Shown here: positions 36,610 to 45,881 of the stretch, piece after piece
Layout: the number at the start of each line of letters is the position of its first letter
Numbering within the stretch: position 1 is the first letter of the stretch
Origin: Microcaldota archaeon
GTDB taxonomy: Archaea; Micrarchaeota; Micrarchaeia; Micrarchaeales; Micrarchaeaceae
Assembly (NCBI GenBank): GCA_021785805.1
Contig: JAJYEJ010000001.1
Span: 1-64,000, forward strand
Length of the DNA stretch: 64,000 nt
Direction: 5' to 3'
Position numbers and translations under genes: made by a program
Notes under the pieces: generated by a model
Database searches by the model: none
What the model was told of the DNA's origin: nothing
What the model saw: the letters and a program-made list of their open reading frames with translations, nothing else

Positions 36610-37140
36610 TCACAACTCTTTGTACATCAGGTAATCCGGGTAGTATTTGCCGTTTCTTCTCAGCCTGCGCGGTATGGTGCCTGCTATCTTAAAGCCAAAC
36701 CTGTCAAGCAGCCTCTTCGATGGGACGTTGCTTGTCATTACATATGTTTGTATCAGCGTGAACTTCTTCTTGCTTCGATCCATGACGTCCTTCATAAGGG
36801 CCTTGCCTATCCCAATTCCCCTGTAGTCCTTGCGCACCGTCATGTCCAGTTCCCCCACATGCCCCACCTCAGAGCCGGGCCAATTGCACTTCACATTGCA
36901 CATCCCAACCACCTCCCCATCGGCTTCCGCTACAGAAGCTATTGGATTCCCCTTCTCCAGGTCCCTGAACCACCATATCTCCGTTTGCAGCAATTCCCCT
37001 TCTGTAGGTTTCTTCTTGGCCAATGCCTCTCCGAGAAGCGGGGTGCGCTTCTCTCCATAAAGGGAGCGGTATAGCCTTGCAATGCTGAGGATATCGTCTA
37101 TCCCCATCTGGCGTATCCTATATCCCTGTTTGCGCTGCAT
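36610..37140 (-). CDS. GNAT-family N-acetyltransferase
   Basis: 176 residues. The acetyl-CoA loop is in VRKDYRGIGIGKALMKDVM (~115-133), with RLLDRFGFKIAGTIPRRLR near the end, as in RimI-like enzymes. Inserted between gyrB and gyrA with gaps of 4 and 7 bp, so all three genes should be on one mRNA. Substrate unknown; a link to gyrase is only positional. Confidence 0.9.
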   Translation of the reverse strand: MQRKQGYRIRQMGIDDILSIARLYRSLYGEKRTPLLGEALAKKKPTEGELLQTEIWWFRDLEKGNPIASVAEADGEVVGMCNVKCNWPGSEVGHVGELDMTVRKDYRGIGIGKALMKDVMDRSKKKFTLIQTYVMTSNVPSKRLLDRFGFKIAGTIPRRLRRNGKYYPDYLMYKEL

Positions 37141-37144
37141 TGAA

Positions 37145-39070
37145 TCACACGTCGAGGAACTTCACTTCAGTGGAGTGCTCCTCAAGGAAGCGCCTCCTCT
37201 GTTCCACATCAAGTCCCATTAGTATCGTGAACATCGTGTTGGCCATCTCAGTATCGCCGATTGTTATCTTCTTAAGGACCCTGTGCTTTGGATCCATGGT
37301 TGTTTCCCATAGCTGGTCAGGATTCATCTCTCCGAGACCCTTGTACCTCTGCACCGTCGCTTTACCATCGTATGCTTTCATAATCTCGTTTAGCTGAGCA
37401 TCGGAGTAGGCATACTTTGTCTCCCTGCCCTTCGTCACCTTGTAGAGCGGAGGTTGCCCTATGTAGATATTGCCTTTTTCTATGAGCGGTCGCAGGTACC
37501 TGTAGAAAAACGTGAGCAGAAGGGTTCTTATGTGGCTTCCATCTACGTCCGCATCGGTAAGCAGTATTATTCTTTTGTACCTTAGCCCTTCAGCATTGAA
37601 CGATTCCTTTATGCCAGCGCCGAAAGCCGTTACCATCGTATGAAGCTCCGCATTCCCGAATATCTTCTCCTCTGTTGCCTTCTCCACGTTTAGTATCTTG
37701 CCTTTGAGAGGCAGTATTGCCTGGGTGAACCTGTCACGCGCCTGCTTGCTCGATCCAGCTGCACTTTCCCCCTCCACTATGAATATCTCGGACTTCTCTG
37801 GATCGCTCTCCGTGCAGTCTGCAAGTTTTCCCGGAAGCACCGCGCCCTCGAACATGCTCTTCTTCCTTGCAAGCTCCCTGGCCCTACGGGCCGATTCCCT
37901 AGCATCGGCGGCAGCCATGACCTTTGCTATTATCTTTGCAACCTCTGCTGGGGTCTCTTCAAAGTACTTCGATAGTTCGTTGTAGGTGGTGTTCTCCACT
38001 ACCGTCTTTATCGAAGGGTTGCCAAGCTTCTCCTTTGTCTGTCCCTCGAATTCAGGGTTCTGCATCATTATAGAGATTATCACCACAAGACCCTCTCGTG
38101 TGTCCTCGCCTTCCACATTTGTGCCGTTATCCTTCCCGTTCCTTTTGTTCTTCTGCATGTAGTTTGTTATTGCCCTCGTCAATGCGCTGTGGAATCCGGT
38201 GACATGAGTGCCTCCTTCGGTGGTCTTTATATTGTTGACAAATGAAAGCAGCTCCTCGCTGTATGAATTCACATACTGCGCAGCTATCTCCACTCTTACC
38301 GTGTCGGTCTGCTTCTTTATCACGATCGGCTTTGTGACCTCTTCCTTCCCGTTTTTCAGGTAGTTTATGAAATCAGGCATGCCGCTCTTTGAGAAGTACT
38401 CCTTAACCTTGTGCTCGCCGTCACGCTCGTCTATCAGGGTTATGTTTATGCCGGGGTTAAGGAACGACAGATCTCTGAGCCGCTCGGTAAGCTCTATAGT
38501 ATCGAAGCTCCTTGCCGAAAATATTTCTATATCAGGCTTGAACTTTATGGTCGTACCGGATTCGTTCTCCGGAGCTGTACCTATGGCCTCGAGCTCCGAT
38601 GTGACGGCGCCTCTGCTGAACCTCTGCCTATGCACCTTCCCGTCCCTTTTCACGGTCACTTCGGTGTACTCAGATAAGGAGTTCACCACGGTAAGACCGA
38701 CCCCATGGAGTCCGCCCGATACCTTGTACGCCTTGTTCTCGAACTTCCCTCCCGAATGCAACGAGGTCATTATAACTTCGAGAGCGGGCTTTCCCACCTT
38801 TGGTATTATATCGACAGGTATGCCTCTGCCGTTATCGTTGACCTCGGCGACATCTGAGTTGTCCTCCTTGCTGAGCCTTATCACGATCTTGTCTGCGAAG
38901 CCGGCAGTTGCTTCGTCTATGGCGTTGTCAAGCACTTCATAGAGCAGGTGAAGGAAGCCCCCGCTGCCTGTAGAGCCTATGTACATAGCTGGCCTTTTTC
39001 GAACTCCCTGTGGTCCGGAAAGCACCACTATGTCCTTTGCACTATACTCATTACCCTGCATCAAAACCAT
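37145..39070 (-). CDS. gyrB: DNA gyrase subunit B
   Basis: ATPase subunit of gyrase. GHKL fold with GVRKRPAMYIGSTG, NAIDEA, NDNGRGIPV and GGLHGVG; TOPRIM with EGESAAGS and DADVDGSHIRTLLLTFFYR; C-terminal YKGLGEMNPDQLWETTM. 641 residues, typical for the short form. ATG 39070 is used; ATG 39061 is also plausible. A TATA box at 39099 would start the mRNA just upstream. Confidence 0.96.
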   Translation of the reverse strand: MVLMQGNEYSAKDIVVLSGPQGVRKRPAMYIGSTGSGGFLHLLYEVLDNAIDEATAGFADKIVIRLSKEDNSDVAEVNDNGRGIPVDIIPKVGKPALEVIMTSLHSGGKFENKAYKVSGGLHGVGLTVVNSLSEYTEVTVKRDGKVHRQRFSRGAVTSELEAIGTAPENESGTTIKFKPDIEIFSARSFDTIELTERLRDLSFLNPGINITLIDERDGEHKVKEYFSKSGMPDFINYLKNGKEEVTKPIVIKKQTDTVRVEIAAQYVNSYSEELLSFVNNIKTTEGGTHVTGFHSALTRAITNYMQKNKRNGKDNGTNVEGEDTREGLVVIISIMMQNPEFEGQTKEKLGNPSIKTVVENTTYNELSKYFEETPAEVAKIIAKVMAAADARESARRARELARKKSMFEGAVLPGKLADCTESDPEKSEIFIVEGESAAGSSKQARDRFTQAILPLKGKILNVEKATEEKIFGNAELHTMVTAFGAGIKESFNAEGLRYKRIILLTDADVDGSHIRTLLLTFFYRYLRPLIEKGNIYIGQPPLYKVTKGRETKYAYSDAQLNEIMKAYDGKATVQRYKGLGEMNPDQLWETTMDPKHRVLKKITIGDTEMANTMFTILMGLDVEQRRRFLEEHSTEVKFLDV

Positions 39071-39098
39071 CGACGGTAAAACGGTTCAAAACTCGCCT

Positions 39099-39106
39099 TA
39101 TAATTA
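39099..39106 (-). promoter_or_regulatory. TATA-like box for gyrB-GNAT-gyrA
   Basis: AATTATAA on the minus strand, with predicted start near 39075, 5-14 bp before the candidate gyrB start codons. Confidence 0.4.
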
Positions 39107-39277
39107 CTCTGCTTTTCAGCTTTAAAACCCTTTCGGTACATGGTAGTTTTGGATATGGCAGGTGCCGTAAAAATACCGTGGGCTCTGCGCTTAGAAGAGC
39201 GCGAGTAGGCTATAAGCATAGACTTAACCTTATGTACCACCTTATGTACCAACCGGAGAACGAGCGTGTGCATGAAA

Positions 39278-39352
39278 CGGGTCTGGAGGGATTTGAACCC
39301 TCGACCTACTGGTTAAGAGCCAGCCGCTCTGACCATGCTGAGCTACAGACCC
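39278..39352 (-). tRNA. tRNA-Lys (CTT)
   Basis: Complete cloverleaf on the minus strand with no intron: acceptor GGGTCTG/CAGACCC, D arm GCTCAGCATGGTCAGAGC, anticodon loop CTCTTAA between CTGG and CCAG, and T loop GGTTCAAATCC. Anticodon CTT reads AAG. Discriminator G; CCA is not encoded. Confidence 0.95.
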
Positions 39353-39407
39353 ACACAGCACTATGCTTGCACATTAACATTTATTAAGTTTCTGAGACTT
39401 CGGTAAT

Positions 39408-40526
39408 TTAGAGAAACTCCTTGATTGCGTTAATCGCCTTCTCTGTGTTCTGCCTTCCACATGCCACAAGCAGCCGTCTTCTGCTCCCTATCATCCCTTC
39501 CAAGGTGGTTACCAGAGGCGAAAGCTCATAGAGCGTGCCTACCTTCGACCCGTCTTTCGCGACCACTTGCAGGTCATGGCCGCTGGGCTTGAACTCTATC
39601 ATCCTTGCGATGAAGTCCTCCCTGCCTAGGCCTGCCTTTGAGAGCTTCCCTGCAACTTCCTCCATCTTGACGTCCTTTCCGATACCCGTATAGCATACCT
39701 TCTTGAAAAGTTTCCTTGAGACGATGTCAGATACCAGCGATGCCGGTTTTCCTCCCCCACTGATGATTGCGCCTAACATCTGCTCGTCATTAAATGATTT
39801 CAATGCATCAGCCGGCACCCTTTTCTCTTCTATCGCTATGTCGAGCGCATTCTCGTACATGCCACCAGCGATCAGTATCGTCTTGTGGTGGTATACCGAA
39901 GAGAACATGAAGTATCTTGCAAGGAGGAGGGTTTCCGCGCCAGTCAATCCGTCGCTGTACACGGCAAGCTTGCCGTTCGACAAAGTCAGCTTCAGCCGTA
40001 TCCTTGGATAGTCTATTATGCCATAGGCGACCCCTGTGTAGTGTGCATCCCTGTTCAGGTAGTCTATCCTATCCGAGCCTATTACGCCGCTGACCAGAAC
40101 TCCCTCGCCACGCCCTTTCATATATTCAATCATCTTCTGGTGTGACAATGTGGATCCCTGGATTACATCCTTGAGCGACGTGCTCGAAAGCATCTGTATG
40201 CCAAGCTCCTCGTGAGTTGTCTTGAGATGCTTCTTCAGAAGGTCGTCAGACTGGTGTGAGAAGGCGCCGTGGCCGACATCGTGCAGAAGACCTACGCATA
40301 TGAGCTCTTCATCGTTCTTTCCCAGAACGCTTTCGGACAGCTCCCTTGTTATCTGCATTGTGCCCAGTGAGTGCTCGAAACGAGTATGGTTCGCGCCCGG
40401 ATACACAAGGTCCGCTAGACCAAGTTGCTTTACCCTTCTAAGCCGCTGGAAATTAAGGTCATCAAGTATGGCTTTCTCCGTATCGTCGATCCGTATATCT
40501 GAATGGACAGGGTCTCTTATGTTCAT
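39408..40526 (-). CDS. HD-domain phosphohydrolase (COG1078, SAMHD1/dGTPase-like)
   Basis: 372 residues. The metal site is in NHTRFEHSLGTM and LLHDVGHGAFSHQSD (H...HD), followed by IGSDRIDYLNRD, the usual second aspartate region. Relatives hydrolyse dNTPs, so a role in nucleotide pools is likely. ATG 40526 overlaps the VKOR stop by 4 bp (ATGA). Confidence 0.9.
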   Translation of the reverse strand: MNIRDPVHSDIRIDDTEKAILDDLNFQRLRRVKQLGLADLVYPGANHTRFEHSLGTMQITRELSESVLGKNDEELICVGLLHDVGHGAFSHQSDDLLKKHLKTTHEELGIQMLSSTSLKDVIQGSTLSHQKMIEYMKGRGEGVLVSGVIGSDRIDYLNRDAHYTGVAYGIIDYPRIRLKLTLSNGKLAVYSDGLTGAETLLLARYFMFSSVYHHKTILIAGGMYENALDIAIEEKRVPADALKSFNDEQMLGAIISGGGKPASLVSDIVSRKLFKKVCYTGIGKDVKMEEVAGKLSKAGLGREDFIARMIEFKPSGHDLQVVAKDGSKVGTLYELSPLVTTLEGMIGSRRRLLVACGRQNTEKAINAIKEFL

Positions 40527-40984
40527 TTGTGCACCTTGCCCGACGGTTTTATCACGAAGTATGTCATTGCTAGGATTACGATGATTAGTATGTCTGCGCT
40601 TGAGCACCATATACATATGGCATCAAGCAGAGTGAACGCGGTAAGCGAGTATGCCACCCCTACTATCCCGGCAAGAGACCATAAGAACTTTATGTTGTCA
40701 TTCCGGTGGATAAGCGCGAAAGGTGCAACGATGAACCAGATTAGCAACAGCACAGCTGTGGGCACACCGTAGAACGAGGAATAGACGCTGGTCAATACAG
40801 TGGAGCAGTTCACGATCCCGCTAGTAGGGCACACCAATATGCTGTTGTTGTAGTGTTCTATGGTCAGGTATATCGAAATAACCACGCCGAGAGCAGCTAA
40901 GATATAGAACGCTGTTTTTTTGCTTTTCATTTTAGATGCTGCCTTTGTGTTTTTTCTTCTTGATGTTGTTTTTTTATGTCTCAT
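40523..40984 (-). CDS. VKOR-family membrane oxidoreductase
   Basis: 153 residues: a basic N-terminal tail (~1-22) and four membrane helices. The loop cysteines are in VCPTSGIVNCSTV (~52 and 60); the active CxxC is CIWC (~126-129). VKOR homologues reoxidise periplasmic disulfide carriers using quinone. The shared mRNA with an HD hydrolase gives no functional hint. No fused thioredoxin domain; the exported DUF929-like protein at 63581 might be a partner. Confidence 0.92.
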   Translation of the reverse strand: MRHKKTTSRRKNTKAASKMKSKKTAFYILAALGVVISIYLTIEHYNNSILVCPTSGIVNCSTVLTSVYSSFYGVPTAVLLLIWFIVAPFALIHRNDNIKFLWSLAGIVGVAYSLTAFTLLDAICIWCSSADILIIVILAMTYFVIKPSGKVHK

Positions 40985-41017
40985 CTTCTATACCTCGTTC
41001 TATTCTTTTTCGTCCAT

Positions 41018-42358
41018 TCATCTCTTTCGCTTTGGTTTCTTGATAACATTTCCGGCGAACCTCTTTATCGCCTCGTCGAAGGCGCTGCCCCTTGGGACAA
41101 GATCGTAGTAGACCTGCGCTATCGGCTTGTTCGCGTTTATCAGGTGCCTTATGTTGGTGGGCGTCGCCGATATCACAGTATCGCAATCAGCCCTATTTAT
41201 CGTCATTTCCAGATCTTTTATCTGTTTTGGGCTGTAACCCATGGCAGGCAATTCCTTCTCGAGCTTGGTGTACTTTTCAAAGGTTTCTTTTATAGTGCCA
41301 GTGGCATACGGTTTAGCATCTATTATCTCGCCTGCGCCGTACTGTCTCGCGGCGACCGTGCCGGCGCCATACTGAAGGCCGCCATGTGTTATGGATGGGC
41401 CATCCTCCACAACCAATACCCTCTTTCCCGCTATGAGCTTAGGGTTGTCGGCTCTCACCACGGAATCCGCCAGTACCACCTTGGCCTTGCCGTTTATCCT
41501 TTGAAGATTATCGGTAACCCTTGTTATCTGCTCGGATGACGCCGAATTCACCTTGTTTATCAGTATTATGTCGGCCATCCTCGCCACAGTCTCCCCAGGG
41601 TAATATGTAAGTTCATTTCCAGCCCTGAGCGGGTCCGCTACCGTTATCATTAGATCGGGTTTTATGAAAGGGGCATCGTTGTTTCCGCCATCCCATATTA
41701 TTATGTCGGCTTCCTTTTCAGCCTGGTCCAGTATCTCCTGGTAGTCCACGCCTGCGTACACTACCGTGCCGTTCCTTATCAACGGCTCGTACTCCTCCCT
41801 TTCTTCTATGGTGGTCTTGTACCTGTCCAGGTCCTTAAGGGTCTTGAAGCGCTCGGCTATCTGCTCATTGAGTATCCCATAAGGCATAGGGTGCCTTATC
41901 GCCACAGCGGTTATGCCCATCTTGGCAAGCATGCTGCTTATGTAACGCGTAGTCTGGCTCTTTCCTGACCCTGTCCTTACTGCGCACACGGCCACCACAG
42001 GCTTCTTCGATTTTATCATCGTATGGTCTGGAGAGACCAACCAGAAGTCGGCCCCAGTCGCATTGACCAGGCTCGCCTTTTCCATTACCTCGTCATAGCT
42101 CAAGTCGCTGTACGACATGACGCATGCATCAGCCTTCAGGCTCTTTATCAGGCGTGGCAGCTCGCTCTCGTCGTATATCTTGATTCCTTTCGGATAAAAT
42201 GGCCCGCTGAGCTCCTTTGGATAACTCCGCCCGGATATGTACGGGATCTGAGCCGCCGTAAACGCAACAACGTTGTAATCCTTGCTGTTCCTGAAAAGAA
42301 CGTTGAAGTTGTGGAAATCCCTTCCCGCTGCCCCGATTATTATAATTCGTTTCTGCAT
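41018..42358 (-). CDS. cDPG-synthetase-like P-loop GTPase (COG2403)
   Basis: 446 residues. The N-terminal Rossmann-like part (IIIIGAAGRDFHNFNVLFR) is followed by a P-loop (VRTGSGKSQTTRYI, ~125-138), a Walker B-like DIIIWDGGNND and NKVNSA. It fits the family named after cyclic 2,3-diphosphoglycerate synthetase, many members of which are annotated only as predicted GTPases. The reaction here is therefore uncertain. Confidence 0.85.
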   Translation of the reverse strand: MQKRIIIIGAAGRDFHNFNVLFRNSKDYNVVAFTAAQIPYISGRSYPKELSGPFYPKGIKIYDESELPRLIKSLKADACVMSYSDLSYDEVMEKASLVNATGADFWLVSPDHTMIKSKKPVVAVCAVRTGSGKSQTTRYISSMLAKMGITAVAIRHPMPYGILNEQIAERFKTLKDLDRYKTTIEEREEYEPLIRNGTVVYAGVDYQEILDQAEKEADIIIWDGGNNDAPFIKPDLMITVADPLRAGNELTYYPGETVARMADIILINKVNSASSEQITRVTDNLQRINGKAKVVLADSVVRADNPKLIAGKRVLVVEDGPSITHGGLQYGAGTVAARQYGAGEIIDAKPYATGTIKETFEKYTKLEKELPAMGYSPKQIKDLEMTINRADCDTVISATPTNIRHLINANKPIAQVYYDLVPRGSAFDEAIKRFAGNVIKKPKRKR

Positions 42359-42373
42359 TTCCCCACCTTGAGT

Positions 42374-42380
42374 TTTATAA
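42374..42380 (+). promoter_or_regulatory. TATA box of the zinc-ribbon/TPR-like gene
   Basis: TTTATAA, predicted start ~42403, leaving ~17 nt before ATG 42420. Confidence 0.45.
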
Positions 42381-42419
42381 CGAAGAAAACATTATTAAGT
42401 GTTCCAGGCAATTGATATT

Positions 42420-43253
42420 ATGGCTGCAAGACCGGATATTAACAGGTACCTAAATCTCCTAAAGACCGTCTCGAAAAGGTCCGCGATGATGTGCATATTC
42501 TGCGGAAATGATAATACGGCATACGTGGATCCTTGGATCTGCGCATTCTGCGAAAGCACAGTATACAATGCTATCGCATCGGCAGCTGCGAAAGATAAGA
42601 CGTTGATGAAGAGTATAGAATCGATAAACGGCTACGTGGAGAACGGCGAGTATAAACCTGCTGCCGACCTATATGCCACGATCGTGGAGAAGAACGGCAA
42701 TCCGCAGTATCTTTATGCGGCTGCGCTGCTGGACATAGCGCACTCCAACGACGAAGTGGCGAGGATAAGGTACGATAGGCATGGCTTCATGGAGGAGAAC
42801 GCCGAGCACAGGATAGAAGCCAGTAGGCTAATGTCGAATGCGAAGCTCTTATTCAACAGGGCAATATTCAGGATCAAGGGCTTAGCAGGGACTGCACAGA
42901 TAACGCCGGATATGGCATTCACCGCCTTCATGAGTTCGATAAAATCAGGAAATCTTAGGGCGGCCAAGACTTACATGGAATACCTGACGGCAGTACATCA
43001 GCTGAACGATTATGCGAATATGGTGATGAGTGCCGAGCTAGGCAGGTTCGATGACTTATATCGCTATGCGGATAAGCTGCTTGATAAGAATGTGTTCATG
43101 GCAGGGGCGTTATACTACGTAGCTTGGGGCATGTTCAAGCAGAAGCGGTACCGCGAGTCTGAAAGGATACTTAATGCCTTGTCCCAGGTCGTAAGGAGCA
43201 AGAGTGTAGCGGCGCTGCTCAAGGATATAGATGACACGAAGAAGATCGATTGA
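42420..43253 (+). CDS. Zinc-ribbon plus TPR-like helical repeat protein
   Basis: 277 residues. A short ribbon near the start (CIFCGNDNTAYVDPWICAFC, two C-x2-C pairs) is followed by ~200 residues of helical repeats with TPR-like spacing (NGYVENGEYKPAADLYATIV and ALYYVAWGMFKQKRYRESER). It is likely a scaffold for protein contacts; partners are unknown. Confidence 0.75.
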   Translation: MAARPDINRYLNLLKTVSKRSAMMCIFCGNDNTAYVDPWICAFCESTVYNAIASAAAKDKTLMKSIESINGYVENGEYKPAADLYATIVEKNGNPQYLYAAALLDIAHSNDEVARIRYDRHGFMEENAEHRIEASRLMSNAKLLFNRAIFRIKGLAGTAQITPDMAFTAFMSSIKSGNLRAAKTYMEYLTAVHQLNDYANMVMSAELGRFDDLYRYADKLLDKNVFMAGALYYVAWGMFKQKRYRESERILNALSQVVRSKSVAALLKDIDDTKKID

Positions 43254-43410
43254 TTACCCGTTTGTGCACAATTGGATTTTCGACTATGCACTGCGTCCGG
43301 GGAATGGACTTCCCGTCCTGCATTAGAATAAGCAGAAAGCCCCCTTGGTCAAATAACCTACCGTTAGTGATTGAAGCCGCAACCCCGAGCTTAATGCACC
43401 TTGACTCCGT

Positions 43411-45135
43411 TTATTTCGATATGAAGATGAACTCCATCCTCTCCTCGTTGTCAAGTATGCAGTAGCCGAACCTCTCAAACTGGACTATGTCGTGCTCCTT
43501 CAGGTTCTTGGCGTAGTTCTCCACGAACCCTCGTACGGTCTCGAGGCTGTCCTCCATGTATTCTCCCTTCTCATCGAAGAGCTCCTTTGGCACCAATACG
43601 GTGCATGGGATGTAGTTCCTGTCTGAGACCCACTGCACTATCTTCCCCTCCTTTGAGATGGTGTTCCTCGTCGCCGTCATCTGATAGTCCCCCCGGTCCA
43701 GTATCTTCACGTCCATCAGGTCCTTCAACCTTATCGTCTCTCCATCCGCTACCATGTCGGCATCCTCTTCCGATATGTAGAATTCGCTGTTGGTGGTGTA
43801 TTCCCTCACGCCCATCTCCTTGCTCGGATGCAGCTTGAGCTTGACGGTGATGTCGACCGAGTCCCCGACGATAATCTTGATCGGGTCCTTTACAAAGAAG
43901 AGATGCTTCGCCATAGGGTCTATTATCTTCCTGTTCTCTGCGAAAAGCATGTCTATCGGCACTACGCTTTCGGATCGGCTGAGCCCGAATCTTAGGACGA
44001 ATGCCCTTATTGCCTCCGGTTGGATCCCCCTCCTCTGCATCGCCATGACCGTAAGCAGCCGAGGGTCATCCCATTTGCTTAGTACGCCGTCTTTCATGAG
44101 CTTTCTGATCTCCCTCTTGTGCGCAGTCATGCCTCCTTTTATCTGGAGCATGGCCATATAATGGAGCCTTGGCACTTTCAGGCCAAGGTACTTGAGAACA
44201 AGTTTGTAGCTCTCATCGAATATCTCGTACTCCTTCCCTCTCGCGACATCCGTTACCCCGTTGTAGTTGTCAATAAGCGGCGTGTTGATGTGGTATGTGG
44301 GCCACACCGTGTACTTGCTGCCTTGCCTGTAGTGCGGCGTCTTCTTTATCCTGAATATCGTCGGGTCGCGCAGTGTCGTGTCTGGTGAGGTCATATCTCC
44401 CTTCAGCCTCACGATGGCCTGCCCCTCCTCGAATTTTCCGACTAGCATATCGCTGAACAGCGAGAGATTCTCCTCGGATTTCTGACCCCTGTGCTGGCAT
44501 TCGATCTTGTCGAACCTGTTCTTCTTTATCTGGTCCGGACTGCACATGCAGATGTATGCATGGTCCTGCGATATCAGCGTCTTGCACACCTCGTATTCCT
44601 TTTCTATGTAGTCGCTCGCATAGTACTCCTTTGCGAACTTTACCCCTAGCCATGCCGTGTCCCTCTTTATCCCATCTACATACTCCTGTTTGCTTTTCTC
44701 AGGGTTGGTATCGTCGAAATACAGGAATATCTTGCCCTTGTAGAGCCTCGCCATCTCGTCGCTTATCAGGCACTGCTTCGCATTGCCCAATGTCATGTAG
44801 CCGCCAGGCTCGGGAGGATATCTCGTGAATACGTTGCCTTCCTGCGCCCCGGCTATCGTTATTTTAGCTACGGCGGTGCTTTCCGCTATCTCTTTCTCCC
44901 TCGCCTTAAATTCGCTTTCGAATGGAGCATATTCCTTGGCTAGCTCCTCCTTGTCCATGGAGTTGACCTCGGTTATTACGCTGGATACCATCGCCTTGAG
45001 CTCGTTTATTGGTGTGCCCTTAGCAAGCGGCACCACCTTGCCCAGCACGCTGCCTAGCTCGGCCTTGCCGTAATCAATGGCGTTCTTTAGCGCAAATTTT
45101 CTTGCAGATTCGAGAACGGCTTTATCATCAACCAT
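43411..45135 (-). CDS. gltX: Glutamyl-tRNA synthetase (archaeal type)
   Basis: 574 residues. An archaeal N-terminal extension (~100) precedes the catalytic fold: RYPPEPGGYMTLGNAKQ (the HIGH region is altered to TLGN), YFDDTNPEK and later GGMTAHKREIRKL (in the KMSKS position), then beta-barrel domains. In archaea lacking GlnRS this enzyme often also charges tRNA-Gln. ATG 45135 has AGGGTTGA upstream. Confidence 0.92.
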   Translation of the reverse strand: MVDDKAVLESARKFALKNAIDYGKAELGSVLGKVVPLAKGTPINELKAMVSSVITEVNSMDKEELAKEYAPFESEFKAREKEIAESTAVAKITIAGAQEGNVFTRYPPEPGGYMTLGNAKQCLISDEMARLYKGKIFLYFDDTNPEKSKQEYVDGIKRDTAWLGVKFAKEYYASDYIEKEYEVCKTLISQDHAYICMCSPDQIKKNRFDKIECQHRGQKSEENLSLFSDMLVGKFEEGQAIVRLKGDMTSPDTTLRDPTIFRIKKTPHYRQGSKYTVWPTYHINTPLIDNYNGVTDVARGKEYEIFDESYKLVLKYLGLKVPRLHYMAMLQIKGGMTAHKREIRKLMKDGVLSKWDDPRLLTVMAMQRRGIQPEAIRAFVLRFGLSRSESVVPIDMLFAENRKIIDPMAKHLFFVKDPIKIIVGDSVDITVKLKLHPSKEMGVREYTTNSEFYISEEDADMVADGETIRLKDLMDVKILDRGDYQMTATRNTISKEGKIVQWVSDRNYIPCTVLVPKELFDEKGEYMEDSLETVRGFVENYAKNLKEHDIVQFERFGYCILDNEERMEFIFISK

Positions 45136-45149
45136 CGTACTCAACCCTT

Positions 45150-45758
45150 TCATCCTTCGTATATGACAGTAAGCGGGCCTATGACGTTGCCTGTTTGGGT
45201 AACGGTTCCTTGTATCTTGACTGGGACCAGTGCGCCGCGCGGCTGAAGCGGCTCTATTGACACAGGGTAATTACCGGACTGGAGCAGTACTGGCACGGGC
45301 TGTGAATAATAGTACATGGTAATCTGCGCCGGCAGGGCAACCATGGTGCTGGCCTTTACTGTGGCTACAGAGTTTCCCAGCATGGCGTCAAGCCTGGACT
45401 GGAATGCATATGCAGTCATGTTGACCAGATAAGCGCTGAATGTCACGTTGTTAATGGATGCATAATTACCTATCGTACCATTTGCCTGCAAAGCGATTAT
45501 AACATTGGCCACATCCGAGTAGTATGTGGAGTTCGACGAGTTGACCGTCACCTGCACGTTCTGTGACCATCCGTTGACCGTTGCGTTGGCCTGTCCTACC
45601 ATGAAGTAGGACGGCCCAGACACCGTAGATGTCGACGATGACGGTGGAGAACCGAAGTTTCCGAATGCTGCCGCAGAGCTTATGAACATTATAGCTACCA
45701 GTATACTCCCTATGAACAACAATTTCTTCCTTCTAGAATCGTCTGCCAATTCAAACAC
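45150..45758 (-). CDS. Exported or membrane-anchored protein of unknown function
   Basis: 202 residues. A basic start and one hydrophobic segment (~13-32, LLFIGSILVAIMFISSAAAF) act as signal or anchor; the rest is Ser/Thr/Asn-rich and beta-like with several N-X-S/T sequons. Starts with GTG at 45758, stops 14 bp before gltX. It resembles the other surface proteins in composition but not in detectable motifs. Confidence 0.75.
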   Translation of the reverse strand: MFELADDSRRKKLLFIGSILVAIMFISSAAAFGNFGSPPSSSTSTVSGPSYFMVGQANATVNGWSQNVQVTVNSSNSTYYSDVANVIIALQANGTIGNYASINNVTFSAYLVNMTAYAFQSRLDAMLGNSVATVKASTMVALPAQITMYYYSQPVPVLLQSGNYPVSIEPLQPRGALVPVKIQGTVTQTGNVIGPLTVIYEG

Positions 45759-45881
45759 CGAAAAGCCTGCTTAAGGCAAGTAGATTTCGTATTGGTATAT
45801 TCGCTTGAAAGGCTTTTATATGTAGTGTGGTTAATTAAATTCGCTTTTGCTTGATGGCAATGCATCTAATGGGTAATCTAT

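Noticed and set aside
39061..39273. Minus-strand frame between gyrB and tRNA-Lys
   Set aside because: It covers the gyrB promoter region and a short duplicated CTTATGTACCA motif; composition is not protein-like.
43250..43465. Plus-strand frame after the TPR-like gene
   Set aside because: It overlaps the 3' end of gltX and has no start signal. The 157-bp gap shows no clear RNA structure.
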